A stretch of DNA of 64,000 bases from Solen grandis (lineage: Eukaryota; Mollusca; Bivalvia; Adapedonta; Solenidae): assembly GCA_021229015.1 (NCBI GenBank), contig CM037794.1:38722815-38786814 (forward strand), written 5' to 3'. The first letter of the stretch is position 1; the number at the start of each line of letters is the position of its first letter. Made by a program: the position numbers and the translations under genes. This document shows positions 9,463 through 17,403 of this stretch, one piece after another. The notes under the pieces were generated by a model. The model did not search any database and was not told the DNA's origin. It worked only from the letters and a program-made list of their open reading frames with translations.

Positions 9463-9806
9463 GACTCGCGCGCGGTGCGGACCTCGTCCGTTATGACTTG
9501 TATCAAATAGAGGGTCCTCAATAAGGCGGGGATGAGAGAATGATTGCGTCTAACCAAAGATTTCTTTCTACGCGGTGAAACGTCTGAGGATGCTAGCGTT
9601 CTTAGCAGCGTTCTTTTCCGGCTAAATAGCTGGACGTCCCTTCTCGCGGGAGCCACGACGCCATTTACCACCCGGAGCGCGACTTCGCTCTCGGCTTCTA
9701 GTTGACTGGACGTAATATTCATGAGCATATTTTTTCTCTCAGACGCGGGGGCGTCCTTAAGATGCAGCAAAAAGCGTATATTAAGGTAAACTTTGGAGCC
9801 TTCCAT
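9459..9806 (-). CDS. Core-like basic protein, copy 2 (115 aa)
   Basis: Aligns along its length with the protein at 4966-5286: FLLHLKDAPASERKNML against FLRLYAQTTTAQRKAIL, then NITSSQLEA against TVTKPQLGA, and RRKKSLVRRNHSLIPALL against EQKKRAIVNKQGLISILV. Identity is low, but the order and spacing of blocks agree, so I call it a diverged paralogue of the Polinton pX-like core family. It is 4 nt overlapped with the integrase and thus sits in the early or replication block rather than among capsid genes, which hints at a non-virion role. Confidence 0.6.
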   Translation of the reverse strand: MEGSKVYLNIRFLLHLKDAPASERKNMLMNITSSQLEAESEVALRVVNGVVAPARRDVQLFSRKRTLLRTLASSDVSPRRKKSLVRRNHSLIPALLRTLYLIQVITDEVRTARES

Positions 9807-9829
9807 GTCGTTTAAGATACATTCGATTA

Positions 9830-10354
9830 TTAGCTTCTTACGCTATACAGTTCCAGTTCGATAAGCGTAGGATAGATGACGTCATCAAATTCGAATACTC
9901 TCTTTATACCGGTAATGATAATTTTACCCGTATGGAAACAACTGAATGTGATACCTTTTCGTTTAAGTATCGCTGCGGGGAATAGATCGGGTTCGTAGAC
10001 GGCTTGTCTTTCCATTACTAGTGTCTGTAAATTTAACCCGGAGCTCAGCGTATGATAGGCGGATGCTGTCAGCAACTTGACGTCAGTGAATTGTACTGGA
10101 TAACCTAATTTTTGCAAGCAGCGAGCGTATCTCCTTAATCTTTTTATACCTTCTTTGAAACAGCGGGCTTTACCGTTACAGTTAATGACGCCGTTAGGAA
10201 AAACCAGGCAATTTCCGCCTATTTTCTTGTGTTGCCACTCGAGCCCCGTGAATCTATCGGGATGATATTTAACGTTACCTAATTGCCGGCATAACTGCCT
10301 TAAATCGAAGGAATAACGTAGCTTAGCGCTACACACGACGTTCGTTATAATCAT
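9830..10354 (-). CDS. TATA-binding protein homologue (about 174 aa)
   Basis: Two-lobed TBP core. Lobe 1 shows NVVCSAKLRYSFDLRQLC, YHPDRFTGLEW, CLVFPNGVINCNGKA and RYARCLQKLGYPVQF, matching the cellular motifs YNPKRFAAV, SGK.VCTGAK and KYARVVQKLGFPAKF. Lobe 2 shows YEPDLFPAAILKRKG and SCFHTGKIIITGIK, matching YEPELFPGLIYR and SGKVVLTGAK. The open frame extends upstream to 10420 but with no ATG; the first ATG is at 10354, so the protein is almost exactly one TBP core with no N-terminal tail. A TATAAATA box lies at 10410-10417, about 56 nt upstream. Expected role: binding TATA promoters of the element or of the host. Complete frame, low identity to cellular TBP. Confidence 0.88.
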   Translation of the reverse strand: MIITNVVCSAKLRYSFDLRQLCRQLGNVKYHPDRFTGLEWQHKKIGGNCLVFPNGVINCNGKARCFKEGIKRLRRYARCLQKLGYPVQFTDVKLLTASAYHTLSSGLNLQTLVMERQAVYEPDLFPAAILKRKGITFSCFHTGKIIITGIKRVFEFDDVIYPTLIELELYSVRS

Positions 10355-10409
10355 GTTATCTCTTTCGAATCCGTTGTTAAACTGATATAAAAGAGATGTA
10401 AAACCCGGG

Positions 10410-10417
10410 TATTTATA
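10410..10417 (-). promoter_or_regulatory. TATA box of the TBP-like gene
   Basis: TATAAATA on the - strand, a full-consensus TATA box, 56 nt before the ATG at 10354. Confidence 0.6.
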
Positions 10418-10647
10418 CAAGACGGAGAGCCTGCAGTTTGTAAGTTATATTTATTAATACGCAAATGACAAAAAATGTATAATTTGACATACGATGACGG
10501 TAAAATATGCAAAACATACGAATATAATATATAATTTGACATACGAATACAGTAAAATGTATATAAAAAAAAATACATGTATACAATAGTTGATAGTAAA
10601 AATTCAATACATACACGCATACATATATATATAAACCAAAAATGAGT
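10418..10647. repeat. AT-rich spacer with a two-copy 55-bp repeat
   Basis: Between the TBP-like and PC4-like genes. TATAATTTGACATACGA is present at about 10478-10495 and 10531-10548 with matching flanks. It contains no coding frame of note; it is the 3' end of the PC4-like gene and the upstream region of the TBP-like gene. Confidence 0.55.
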
Positions 10648-11188
10648 CTACTTCGGATAACACTCCGGACATTCCGATACGTTATGATTGTCCATCGTAT
10701 AGCAGGGGATCACATCTCGAAGTTCGGCTACGAAACTGTCGATCGTACGAAGCCCGTTTCTCAGCTCTCTGTACTGTTCGAGCGATAGCGAAACGCCTTT
10801 TCTGGTGGCGCAAATCTCCTCCGCCCCTTCTGGTAGCCAAAATTTTCGAATATCCACGCAGTTGAATCCGCTCTGCGCGGTTACGTACCAGTTTCCGCCG
10901 AGGTGATGTCGATAGAACGTGTCTTCTCCCAATTCCATTCCCCCGATAATCGTATCGAGGTGCGGTAGAAAAGCGTATAGTTCGTTACATCTCTGTAACG
11001 TTAACGCGATCGCGTCTTTGGTCGGAATTTTTCCGGCTAACATACTTTCTCACGTGAATGTATGTGGTTCCATTAAACACGCTGTCAAACAGAAACAGTC
11101 CTTTTCCGATGTCTTGTAAATAACGAGCTTTCTGATTTTCATTCAGAACCCTGTGGGGCGCGTCAGTCAGTTGAATTCTGGTAGACAT
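10648..11188 (-). CDS. Tandem PC4/Sub1-type ssDNA-binding protein, frame break near 11030-11050
   Basis: Two PC4 (p15 transcription coactivator) domains in one gene. Domain 2 is intact in the frame 10648-11043: GGNWYVTAQSGFNCVDIRKF, then ATRKGVSLSLEQYRELRNGL, matching the PC4 core V(D/R)IREYY..PTKKGISLTLEQWKAL. Domain 1 is split: its first half, GKGLFLFDSVFNGTTYIHVR, is in the upstream frame and its second half, IPTKDAIALTLQRCNEL, starts the downstream frame. Total length fits one extra base or two missing. I prefer the Met at 11188 over 11227 because a TATA-like sequence then falls about 58 nt upstream. The C-terminus ends in a Cys/His pattern (CYTMDNHNVSECPECYPK). Likely role: transcription coactivation or ssDNA binding. 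Confidence 0.85.
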
Positions 11189-11245
11189 GATGTTTCTCCT
11201 TTGACGACTTAGAGCGGAATGAGGCATTCCGAGGGTCTAAGCTAG

Positions 11246-11254
11246 ATATAAAAA
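11246..11254 (-). promoter_or_regulatory. TATA-like box of the PC4-like gene
   Basis: TTTTATATC on the - strand, about 58 nt before the ATG at 11188. Weaker than the boxes of the TBP-like and BIR genes but at the same spacing. Confidence 0.35.
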
Positions 11255-11356
11255 TGTTTACTCTCATTTGATTGGTCCGAAGAATTACGTCGTTTGCTAA
11301 TTATAGACGGTGACGCTAGTGTTGTTACGCGTTGTTGAGAAAATCGATATCCTTTG

Positions 11357-11665
11357 CTATATATCGAAGTGACAGGTTCGCGATTCGTTTTCGCGCTTTT
11401 CGCCACCGATCATTTTCAGAAACTCGCAAGGTGACCACTGCCGATGCTCCCGATATGGATCATCACGCTGTTCCCAAGCGTATAAAGATAGTTTGCAGCA
11501 AAAACAAGTAACCTTGTCGTATTGTCCCGTGTAAAAAAATCCGTTTCTCGCCAATGCGAACGGCTCTGGTTTTATTTGCTTTGGCCAAAACTTAAACGTT
11601 TCCAATCGGTCGTCGTACAGCTTCATGTCTCTCCGATTCCAGTCGCTCGCGTCCGGCACGTCCAT
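11357..11665 (-). CDS. BIR-domain (IAP-like) protein (102 aa)
   Basis: One baculovirus IAP repeat fills the protein. Seen: RLETFKFWP at 20-28, GFFYTGQYDKVTCFCC at 42-57, WEQRDDPYREH at 64-74 and Cys80. The zinc ligands are Cys54, Cys57, His74 and Cys80; the last spacing (five residues between His and Cys) is one shorter than the usual six. No RING or second BIR. BIR proteins block caspases or act in other signalling; viruses such as baculoviruses carry them. Bivalve genomes are rich in IAP genes, so capture from the host is plausible. A TATAAAT box lies 52 nt upstream. Complete frame. Confidence 0.88.
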   Translation of the reverse strand: MDVPDASDWNRRDMKLYDDRLETFKFWPKQIKPEPFALARNGFFYTGQYDKVTCFCCKLSLYAWEQRDDPYREHRQWSPCEFLKMIGGEKRENESRTCHFDI

Positions 11666-11716
11666 ACCTTCAGATAGCTAGGCGTAGAATGACTTTTCCG
11701 ATCTAATACATCGATC

Positions 11717-11723
11717 ATTTATA
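11717..11723 (-). promoter_or_regulatory. TATA box of the BIR gene
   Basis: TATAAAT on the - strand, 52 nt before the ATG at 11665. Confidence 0.5.
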
Positions 11724-11757
11724 ATACTGTACATATATGATATATATTTTCTTAAAG

Positions 11758-12174
11758 TTACATAGCCTTCAATTCGCATAATAACATAAGAAAATGCTGT
11801 TCTGCGTAGAGATCTTTACATCCCAGAGTATGTTCTATTCCCTTACCATTTTTCCATAGAAAAATACGCCTGATGACCACATTATCGGTAGCGACATATT
11901 TCATCCATTCTTCCATTATGAGCGCTTCGACGTTAATTTTAACACCATATTTTTCGAGTAAACGTATTAAAAACGTTTTAAATTGTCCGAAAGTGGACTT
12001 TTCGCTTAACCATCGTTTAATATACAATTTGGTCTTCATCGTTGGTTTTCTACACGTTTCGTATAACGCCATTTTGTACATCTCGTATCCGAGAATATGT
12101 TTCAAAGATATAAACGGTTTTTCTACTAGGAAATGGTATATATCGTCGCATACGTGGACGGGTAAAACGTCCAT
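11758..12174 (-). CDS. Unknown protein, predicted helical (138 aa)
   Basis: Not recognised. It starts with the ATG at 12174 and is the outermost gene of the element, about 90 bases from the BIR gene. It is rich in Leu, Lys and aromatic residues, with no signal peptide or membrane segment. The run of amphipathic stretches (YIHFLVEKPFISLKHILGY-like start, KLYIKRWLSEKSTFGQFKTF, LIRLLEKYGVKINVEALIM) could form a small helical bundle. The middle part faintly recalls a death-fold domain (W..S.....F...L..L..YG), which would fit next to an apoptosis inhibitor, but the match is too weak to call. Confidence 0.6.
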   Translation of the reverse strand: MDVLPVHVCDDIYHFLVEKPFISLKHILGYEMYKMALYETCRKPTMKTKLYIKRWLSEKSTFGQFKTFLIRLLEKYGVKINVEALIMEEWMKYVATDNVVIRRIFLWKNGKGIEHTLGCKDLYAEQHFLMLLCELKAM

Positions 12175-12600
12175 GTTTCGCGTTTTAGCGCCGAATGGCT
12201 GTTAACTCGTGGCCTCAAAAGTCACGTGACCTCGTTTAAGGGAGCGGTAGGGGCTGCAGTCCGGTTTGATTGTTTCAGTCGCGTTTTTGCGGTGAATGAC
12301 GTAGTTGATTAATTGTCCCGAATAACAATACGATATGATAAAAGAATCAATATTGCTGTTTACTTATCCTCGAAAATGATAGACGCGTGACCTCGTTTAA
12401 GGGGTGGATAAGGGATTATCATAGCCTAAACAATAGGTCATTGTCCTAATTGTTTAGGGAGACAATTAAAAATGAATATTGCGGTTTTTCGAGAATGTCA
12501 CGTGACCTCGTTAAAGGGATGAGGTCGGGGATTATGTCATACCCTAAACAATAGGCCATTGTCCTAACTCATGACGTCATAGCGTGCTTTCGTTTAGTGC
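12175..12600. repeat. Polinton right-end repeats (probable terminal repeat region)
   Basis: Three diverged blocks share CACGTGACCTCGTTTAAGGG or close variants (near 12222, 12386 and 12499). The last two also share GGGATTAT and AAACAATAGGNCATTGTCCTAA (near 12428 and 12545). Placed after the last gene and before unrelated sequence, they are probably part of the terminal inverted repeat, but the left copy is outside the window so this cannot be tested here. Confidence 0.55.
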
Positions 12601-14410
12601 CTCTGCCTCGAAACCTCCCCAACACCACCTACCATACTACTATTTCCTCTAAAAGTGCTGGGAAAAAATTAATGAAACTTGCCTGTGATGTTCATTACAT
12701 GAATCTCTTCCAAAGTTTTTCAAATGGTTTCGGTCCATTGCATATCTAGTTCACAGGAGCTGAAATAGATTTTAAAAGTGAAATCTAAGATATTTAGTAT
12801 GTGGCATTGTCTAGTGGACCTTTAACAAGTTTGTTCAAATCATGACCCAGGGTCAAAATTGGCCCCGCTCCAGGGGTCACTTGATTTCACATAGAGGTAT
12901 ATAGGAAAATCTGGAAAAATATTCTTCTTAGAAACCCCAAGGCCTGGAGATTGGTGTGTAACATGGCCTAGTGGACCTCTACCAAGTTTGTTCAGATATG
13001 GTCCTTGGGTCAAAATTGGCTCCATCCAAGGGGTCAGATGATTCATATAGACTTTCATAGGAAAAACTTGAAAAAAATCTTCTTAGAACCCGCAAGGTTG
13101 ATAGAATTTTAGATATTTGGTGCGTGGCATTGTCTTATGGACCATTTACCAAGTTTGTTCAAATCATTTCCCTGGGGTCACATGATTTTAATTAAACTTA
13201 AATAGGAAAACTAGCCTTGCATTTAGATTGTTTCAATCTTCTTTTCAGAAACCACAAGGCCTGGAGTTTAGATATTTGGTATTTAATATGGCCTAATGGA
13301 CATCTATAAACTTTGTTCACATCATGACCCTTGGGTCAAAATTGTCCCTGCCCCAGTGGCCACATAGACTTATATAGGAGAGTTTTTTTAAAAAACATTG
13401 TCAGAAACCACAAGACCAAGGGTTTAGTTATTTGGTATATAACATAGATCAAGTTTTCAAATCATGGCTCGGAGGTCAAATTTGGTCCCACCCTAGGGAC
13501 CATTCAACTTTATAGCTAATAATGACCATAAAAATTTTGACCACAGGAACAATTTTTGTACTGAATTACGATTATTAATTTGCTGTACTTCTGCATGGAT
13601 TTTGTATTCAGTATGACTATGTAACAAAAGACAATGTGGGCAATATTTCTCAGGTGAGCGATTCAGTGCCATGTTACTTCAATTCGTGTATTCAAAATGG
13701 TGCCATATTCAGTTTTTTTTTTACCAGGTGTGAACATCATAGGAATCTAAGTCTCCATACTGTGATGCTAACAAAGGTATTCGGTACATTGCTGCTCATT
13801 AAAAAAATCGATGACGTTATATATACTAAGAAGATTGGTAACTTTGTCCTTTGAAAATGTACATTATGTCGTTTCAATTACCGTAACTCCTTTGAAAATT
13901 GGTGGATTTTCATAAAATTGGTCTTATGTTGCGTGGAAGGGTCAATTAAAGACAATCAAGTACAATTAAAAAAAAAAACTCCCTTGCAAAAGGAATTGTA
14001 TTGCAACAGTTTGCTAAGTCACTAAAATGCGTTTGGTCGTAAGAGATCTGACCGACGGAATCTCGCCAATCTCTCCCGTGTAAAACTTAAGAAAAACTGA
14101 AGCAACAGTATCAGTGTTGATTATTTTTCTTTTAAAATTCAGCAGTTTTCGATCAAAGCAACGTACCGGATAACTTTGATTGCTAACATCTCCAGGATTT
14201 TCAATAAAAATTCTAACAACAGACAGAAAAAAACAACAGATTTGGCTTTGGGTCATTGGGGATTAAGGAAAGTATGAATTTCAAATATTGCCAAAAAAAA
14301 CCCTTTTTAATGAGATTTAACCAATGATATGTATAGGTAGTTGGTTACTAATGAAACCGTATGTATATCTAAATGTTTAATGTACTCAGATATCTAATTT
14401 GTATGTGTAG
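12601..14410. repeat. Non-coding flank with a degenerate 155-165 bp tandem repeat
   Basis: From about 12780 to 13520 there are five diverged copies of a unit containing TTTGTTCAAATCATGACCC and GGGTCAAAATTGGCCCC (near 12840, 13000, 13160, 13325 and 13465). The rest (13520-14410) is AT-rich with no supported gene. This is a familiar type of mollusc intergenic repeat; family not assigned. Confidence 0.7.
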
Positions 14411-14533
14411 GGGGACAAAGAAATACTAGAGGTAATAGCAGAGGTGGTGGACAAGGGTGGGAGAGAAATAGGGGCAGGGTTCCAGCTCGCAGTCATTCAG
14501 GGGACAGGTACAACCAAACTGGGAACCAGCCTG
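14411..14533 (+). CDS. ZAP/PARP12-like gene, RGG-rich exon
   Basis: Bounded by gtgtag and gtaagtg. In the phase that joins to the next exon it encodes Gly/Arg-rich sequence (GQRNTRGNSRGGGQGWERNR), an RGG-type RNA-binding tail. Phase (2+40 codons+1) matches the acceptor at 15095 exactly. Confidence 0.6.
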
Positions 14534-15094
14534 GTAAGTGAGTGTGGAAGGTGGAGCTTCAAACTTGATTTCGTTAAACTTATTTATTTTTGCCAATTGG
14601 GAAACAAGTTCTTACAACTTACATTAATCCCTCTTGAAAGTTCTTGGGTTGGACCAGTACTTTGCACCTGGGAAGATCATGAAAATTCCTTGCCCTTAAA
14701 GGGGTTCAAATCCATAGCCTTCAGATCTGCAGTCAGGTATGCTATCACTGGACCAACACACCCTTTATCTTGATTACTTTATTAATTTTTTACTTATTGC
14801 AAATCATGGCTCTTTTTATACTTAGAAATTTGGTCACCACAACTTTTACAAATAAGCGCTTGCTGTCTTACGGACAGGTCTTGCTACAATTTGGGAGTAG
14901 AGCATCACAATCCCATTCCCAAGTAACATGTACATTTAAAAGTCATGATTGGAAGGGGACGTATGTTAAGCTTGTAATACTTCTTTCATATACCTTCCTA
15001 TGGTGTCTTTTTGCCAGCAAATGTACTCATAATGTTGTTTATTTGATTTTGAGTAACCAATATTTTTTCCACCCCCCCCCCCCCCCCGCCTCAG
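14534..15094 (+). other. Intron with a dispersed SINE-like repeat
   Basis: GT (14534) to AG (15094), ending in a long C-run. Positions about 14601-14765 match repeats at 35681-35830 and 55105-55300 (AACAAGTTCTTACAACTTAC, then TTGGACCAGTACTTTG). A TTCAAATCC box and a tRNA-like stretch at its end suggest SINE ancestry. Confidence 0.6.
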
Positions 15095-16110
15095 GCATAT
15101 ATTCACAGCCACCAATGAGGGGACACCCTATGCAACAAGGACCTCACCCTGCTATGAACTACCAAACGTCTTCACAATATCCAGATCAGTATTACCCAAT
15201 CAACGCGACACCTTCGTATGTAAGAATGCCACGACCACGACCACGCGGCTATCCGCCACCTTTACTTGCTAACCCTCCAATGCAGCAGCCCATGGGTAAT
15301 AATTGGCAGATGCACCCTCAGCCTCGGTATCCACCCTATACAAATATGGAGAGAAGTTCCAGCATGAGAAGTTTAAATAGCTTGGATGGAAGTCATGATT
15401 CATATAGAGGCTATCCGCCACCTTTACTTGCTAACCCTCCAGTGCAGCAGCCCATGGGTAATAATTGGCAGATGCACCCTCAGCCTCCGTATCCACCCTA
15501 TACAAATATGGAGAGAAGTTCCAGCATGAGAAGTTTAAATAGCTTGGATGGAAGTGAAGATGGATATAGAAGACAAGAAAGTGATAGAATGTATGATAGA
15601 AATATTGAAAATCTTGAGCATAAATTGTCTGAAATAAAAAATGAAATTGACAAAAGATATAAAAAGATGGATGCAAAAAAGAATGAAATGAAAAAAGACA
15701 GGACAAGAGGGGAAAGGAATAATAGGCAAGAAACCAATAAAATTGATGAAAATGAACAAGCACCTGAGTCAGGAGATTCCAGAGCTTCAACAAAGAACAG
15801 CATATCATCAGCTGACCTTGGTAAAATTTCTTTGTTAACATTATATAACCGGAAGAAAAGGTATAAATTACGTCTTTCAGAAATGAAAAAAGATTCCAAG
15901 TTTTCAGTAACAGATATTGAAAATCTTGAGCATGAATTGTCTGAAATAAAAAATGAAATTGACAAAAGAAATAAAAGGATGGATGCAAAAAAGAGTGAAG
16001 TGAAAAAAGACAGAGCTAAAAAGAACATTTCATCAGTAAGAAAAGGAAATGTGAAGAAACAAACTGAAGAGGAAGCAAAGTGGGAGGATGACAGTGATAG
16101 CAAAAAATAA
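15095..16110 (+). CDS. ZAP/PARP12-like gene, Pro-rich and coiled-coil exon with internal duplications
   Basis: Encodes a low-complexity Pro/Gln/Tyr-rich part, then Lys/Glu-rich sequence predicted to be coiled coil. Two internal duplications are plain. A 57-residue unit (RGYPPPLLANPP to SLNSLDGS) occurs twice in tandem, at about 15243-15412 and 15410-15583, almost identical. A unit with IENLEHKLSEIKNEIDKR occurs at about 15601-15700 and 15916-16010. The frame stops at 16110 beside an A-run (16111-16130), and a Lys-rich frame continues to 16361, so a homopolymer frame error or an unseen splice is likely. Confidence 0.6.
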
Positions 16111-16383
16111 TGAAAAAAAAAAGAAACGATGCAGAAGAAAAGAAAAATGGAAAATATGAGAAGACCGGAGGAAAACCGAAGAGCAAAGAGAAGACAAAGA
16201 AAAAAAACGGAAAATCCTGGACAAAAATGATACACAAAACTTTGAAAGAGATCAAGAAACAAAAAGTGCTGACTCCAAGCCAGGGAAAAAAAGAAAGAGA
16301 AATAAAAGAAATAAAAATGAAGCTTTGTCATCAGATGATGTTGCATCAGCACCTGGTTTAGATGATTTGGTTTTTCCTTAAAT
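16111..16383 (+). pseudogene. Lys-rich continuation in a shifted frame
   Basis: Another frame (16110-16361) carries on the same Lys/Glu-rich composition. It ends before a pyrimidine-rich acceptor (ccttaaatag at 16374-16383). It may be part of the exon above with a frame break, or intron. Confidence 0.35.
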
Positions 16384-17403
16384 AGGAATGTAAAAAATAT
16401 GCTAGAGAATCTGTTGATTTAAATGTGAACAAAAACAGTTCTAAACAGAAATATACTGAAAAGAATCGGAAGCTTTCAGATCCACTTATAAGCCAGACTA
16501 AAACTGAAAAACCTAATGACAAAGAAAGCAAAGACAGAAATGTGCAGACAGGAAAGGTTGAATTCAAAAAGGGTATGCAAAGGAAAGGCTCACAGAATGA
16601 GCCAAATCCAAATGAGGTTTTCAAATTACTTGTTCAGAAAATGAAAGGGGAATGTGAACCTGGGAGGCTCAAGTCTGAATCTAATTTGTTTGCAGATGAC
16701 TTTAACATCGATGGCTGGTTCAATCGTAATAGGAATAAGTTTATTCAAATAAGAAGAAATAAAAAGCTGGTGTCAGTGAGGGCGTATATTAAAGATGTAT
16801 CTTATTGCCTAGATTATATACATGTCAAGTCATGCAGGGGAAAAAATTGTTCAAGATTTCATGTCTGTAGAGATTTCATCACCGGATGTTGCAAGATGTC
16901 TGGTGACTGTAAATTTTCTCATGACTTTTTCGATGAGAATAATGGGAACTTGGCCAAATGTAAAGATTATGGTCTGAGCAATATATTCAACAATGAAGAT
17001 GTACGTACCATTTTACACATGCGGTTTCCGGAAGTTTGTGATGCCTGGGATGAAAATGGGGCTTGTGAGAACAACTCTTGTGTTAAATTGCACATGTGTA
17101 AGAGGTTTTTGCTGGGTAAATGTTTAGATGATGAAGCCTGTCCATTTGACCACAACCGAATGTCTGAGCATAATGGTCCTATCATCAATGCTTATGACAT
17201 TGCGAATTACACCGATAAGATGTTTGCTAGAATAGTCTACTTACCAAGAAGGGAATTGAGAGTACACAGTCATACTTCTTCTGAGGACAAACATGATATC
17301 ATGCCAAATAAAGCAAGTCCGCCAGGGGCATTGCAAAAACCTCCTCCACCCAAAAGGAGAAAGGAGAGAAAATTCGAAAAGAATGCAAATGTTCATCGAG
17401 TAG
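16384..17403 (+). CDS. ZAP/PARP12-like gene, exon with four CCCH zinc fingers
   Basis: Encodes four CCCH fingers in two pairs: C-x8-C-x4-C-x3-H (CLDYIHVKSC..NCSRFH), CRDFITGCC...CKFSH, C-x8-C-x4-C-x3-H (CDAWDENGAC..SCVKLH) and C-x7-C-x5-C-x3-H (CKRFLLGKC..ACPFDH). The linker with an Ile/Leu-rich segment followed by FPEVC and the paired layout match the RNA-binding N-terminus of ZAP (PARP13/ZC3HAV1) and PARP12, which bind foreign or CpG-rich RNA in vertebrate antiviral defence. The exon ends at a strong donor gtaagt (17404). A Pro/Lys-rich tail follows the fingers. No WWE or PARP catalytic domain is seen before the gap, so the 3' end of the gene is missing or elsewhere. Confidence 0.75.

Larger units (their letters stand above)
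1..12600. mobile_element. Maverick/Polinton, right-hand part
   Basis: The block combines protein-primed DNA polymerase B, packaging ATPase, adenain-type protease, double-jelly-roll major capsid protein and a chromodomain integrase, the diagnostic Polinton set. Polymerase to Lys/Pro-rich protein lie on the + strand (1-5597), protease to the 138-aa protein on the - strand (5842-12174), converging at about 5.6-5.8 kb. The polymerase N-terminus and the left terminal repeat are outside the window. The right end is placed near 12.6 kb, where the repeated CACGTGACCTCG blocks stop; this boundary is an estimate. Genes are tightly packed (1-, 4- and 12-nt overlaps), as in a virus. Five single frame breaks suggest a decaying copy or consensus errors. 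Confidence 0.93.

Noticed and set aside
10355..10420. Upstream extension of the TBP-like protein (to 196 aa)
   Set aside because: The frame is open but begins with TTG and contains the TATAAATA box; the first ATG is at 10354.
13636..14256. Short frames of 72-80 codons in the 13.6-14.3 kb flank
   Set aside because: AT-rich chance frames with no motif, composition or splice support.
15431..16361. Long - strand open frames rich in Phe, Ser and Leu (for example 15498-16352)
   Set aside because: They are antisense shadows of the Lys/Glu-rich + strand exon: reversed AAA/GAA codons read as Phe/Ser.
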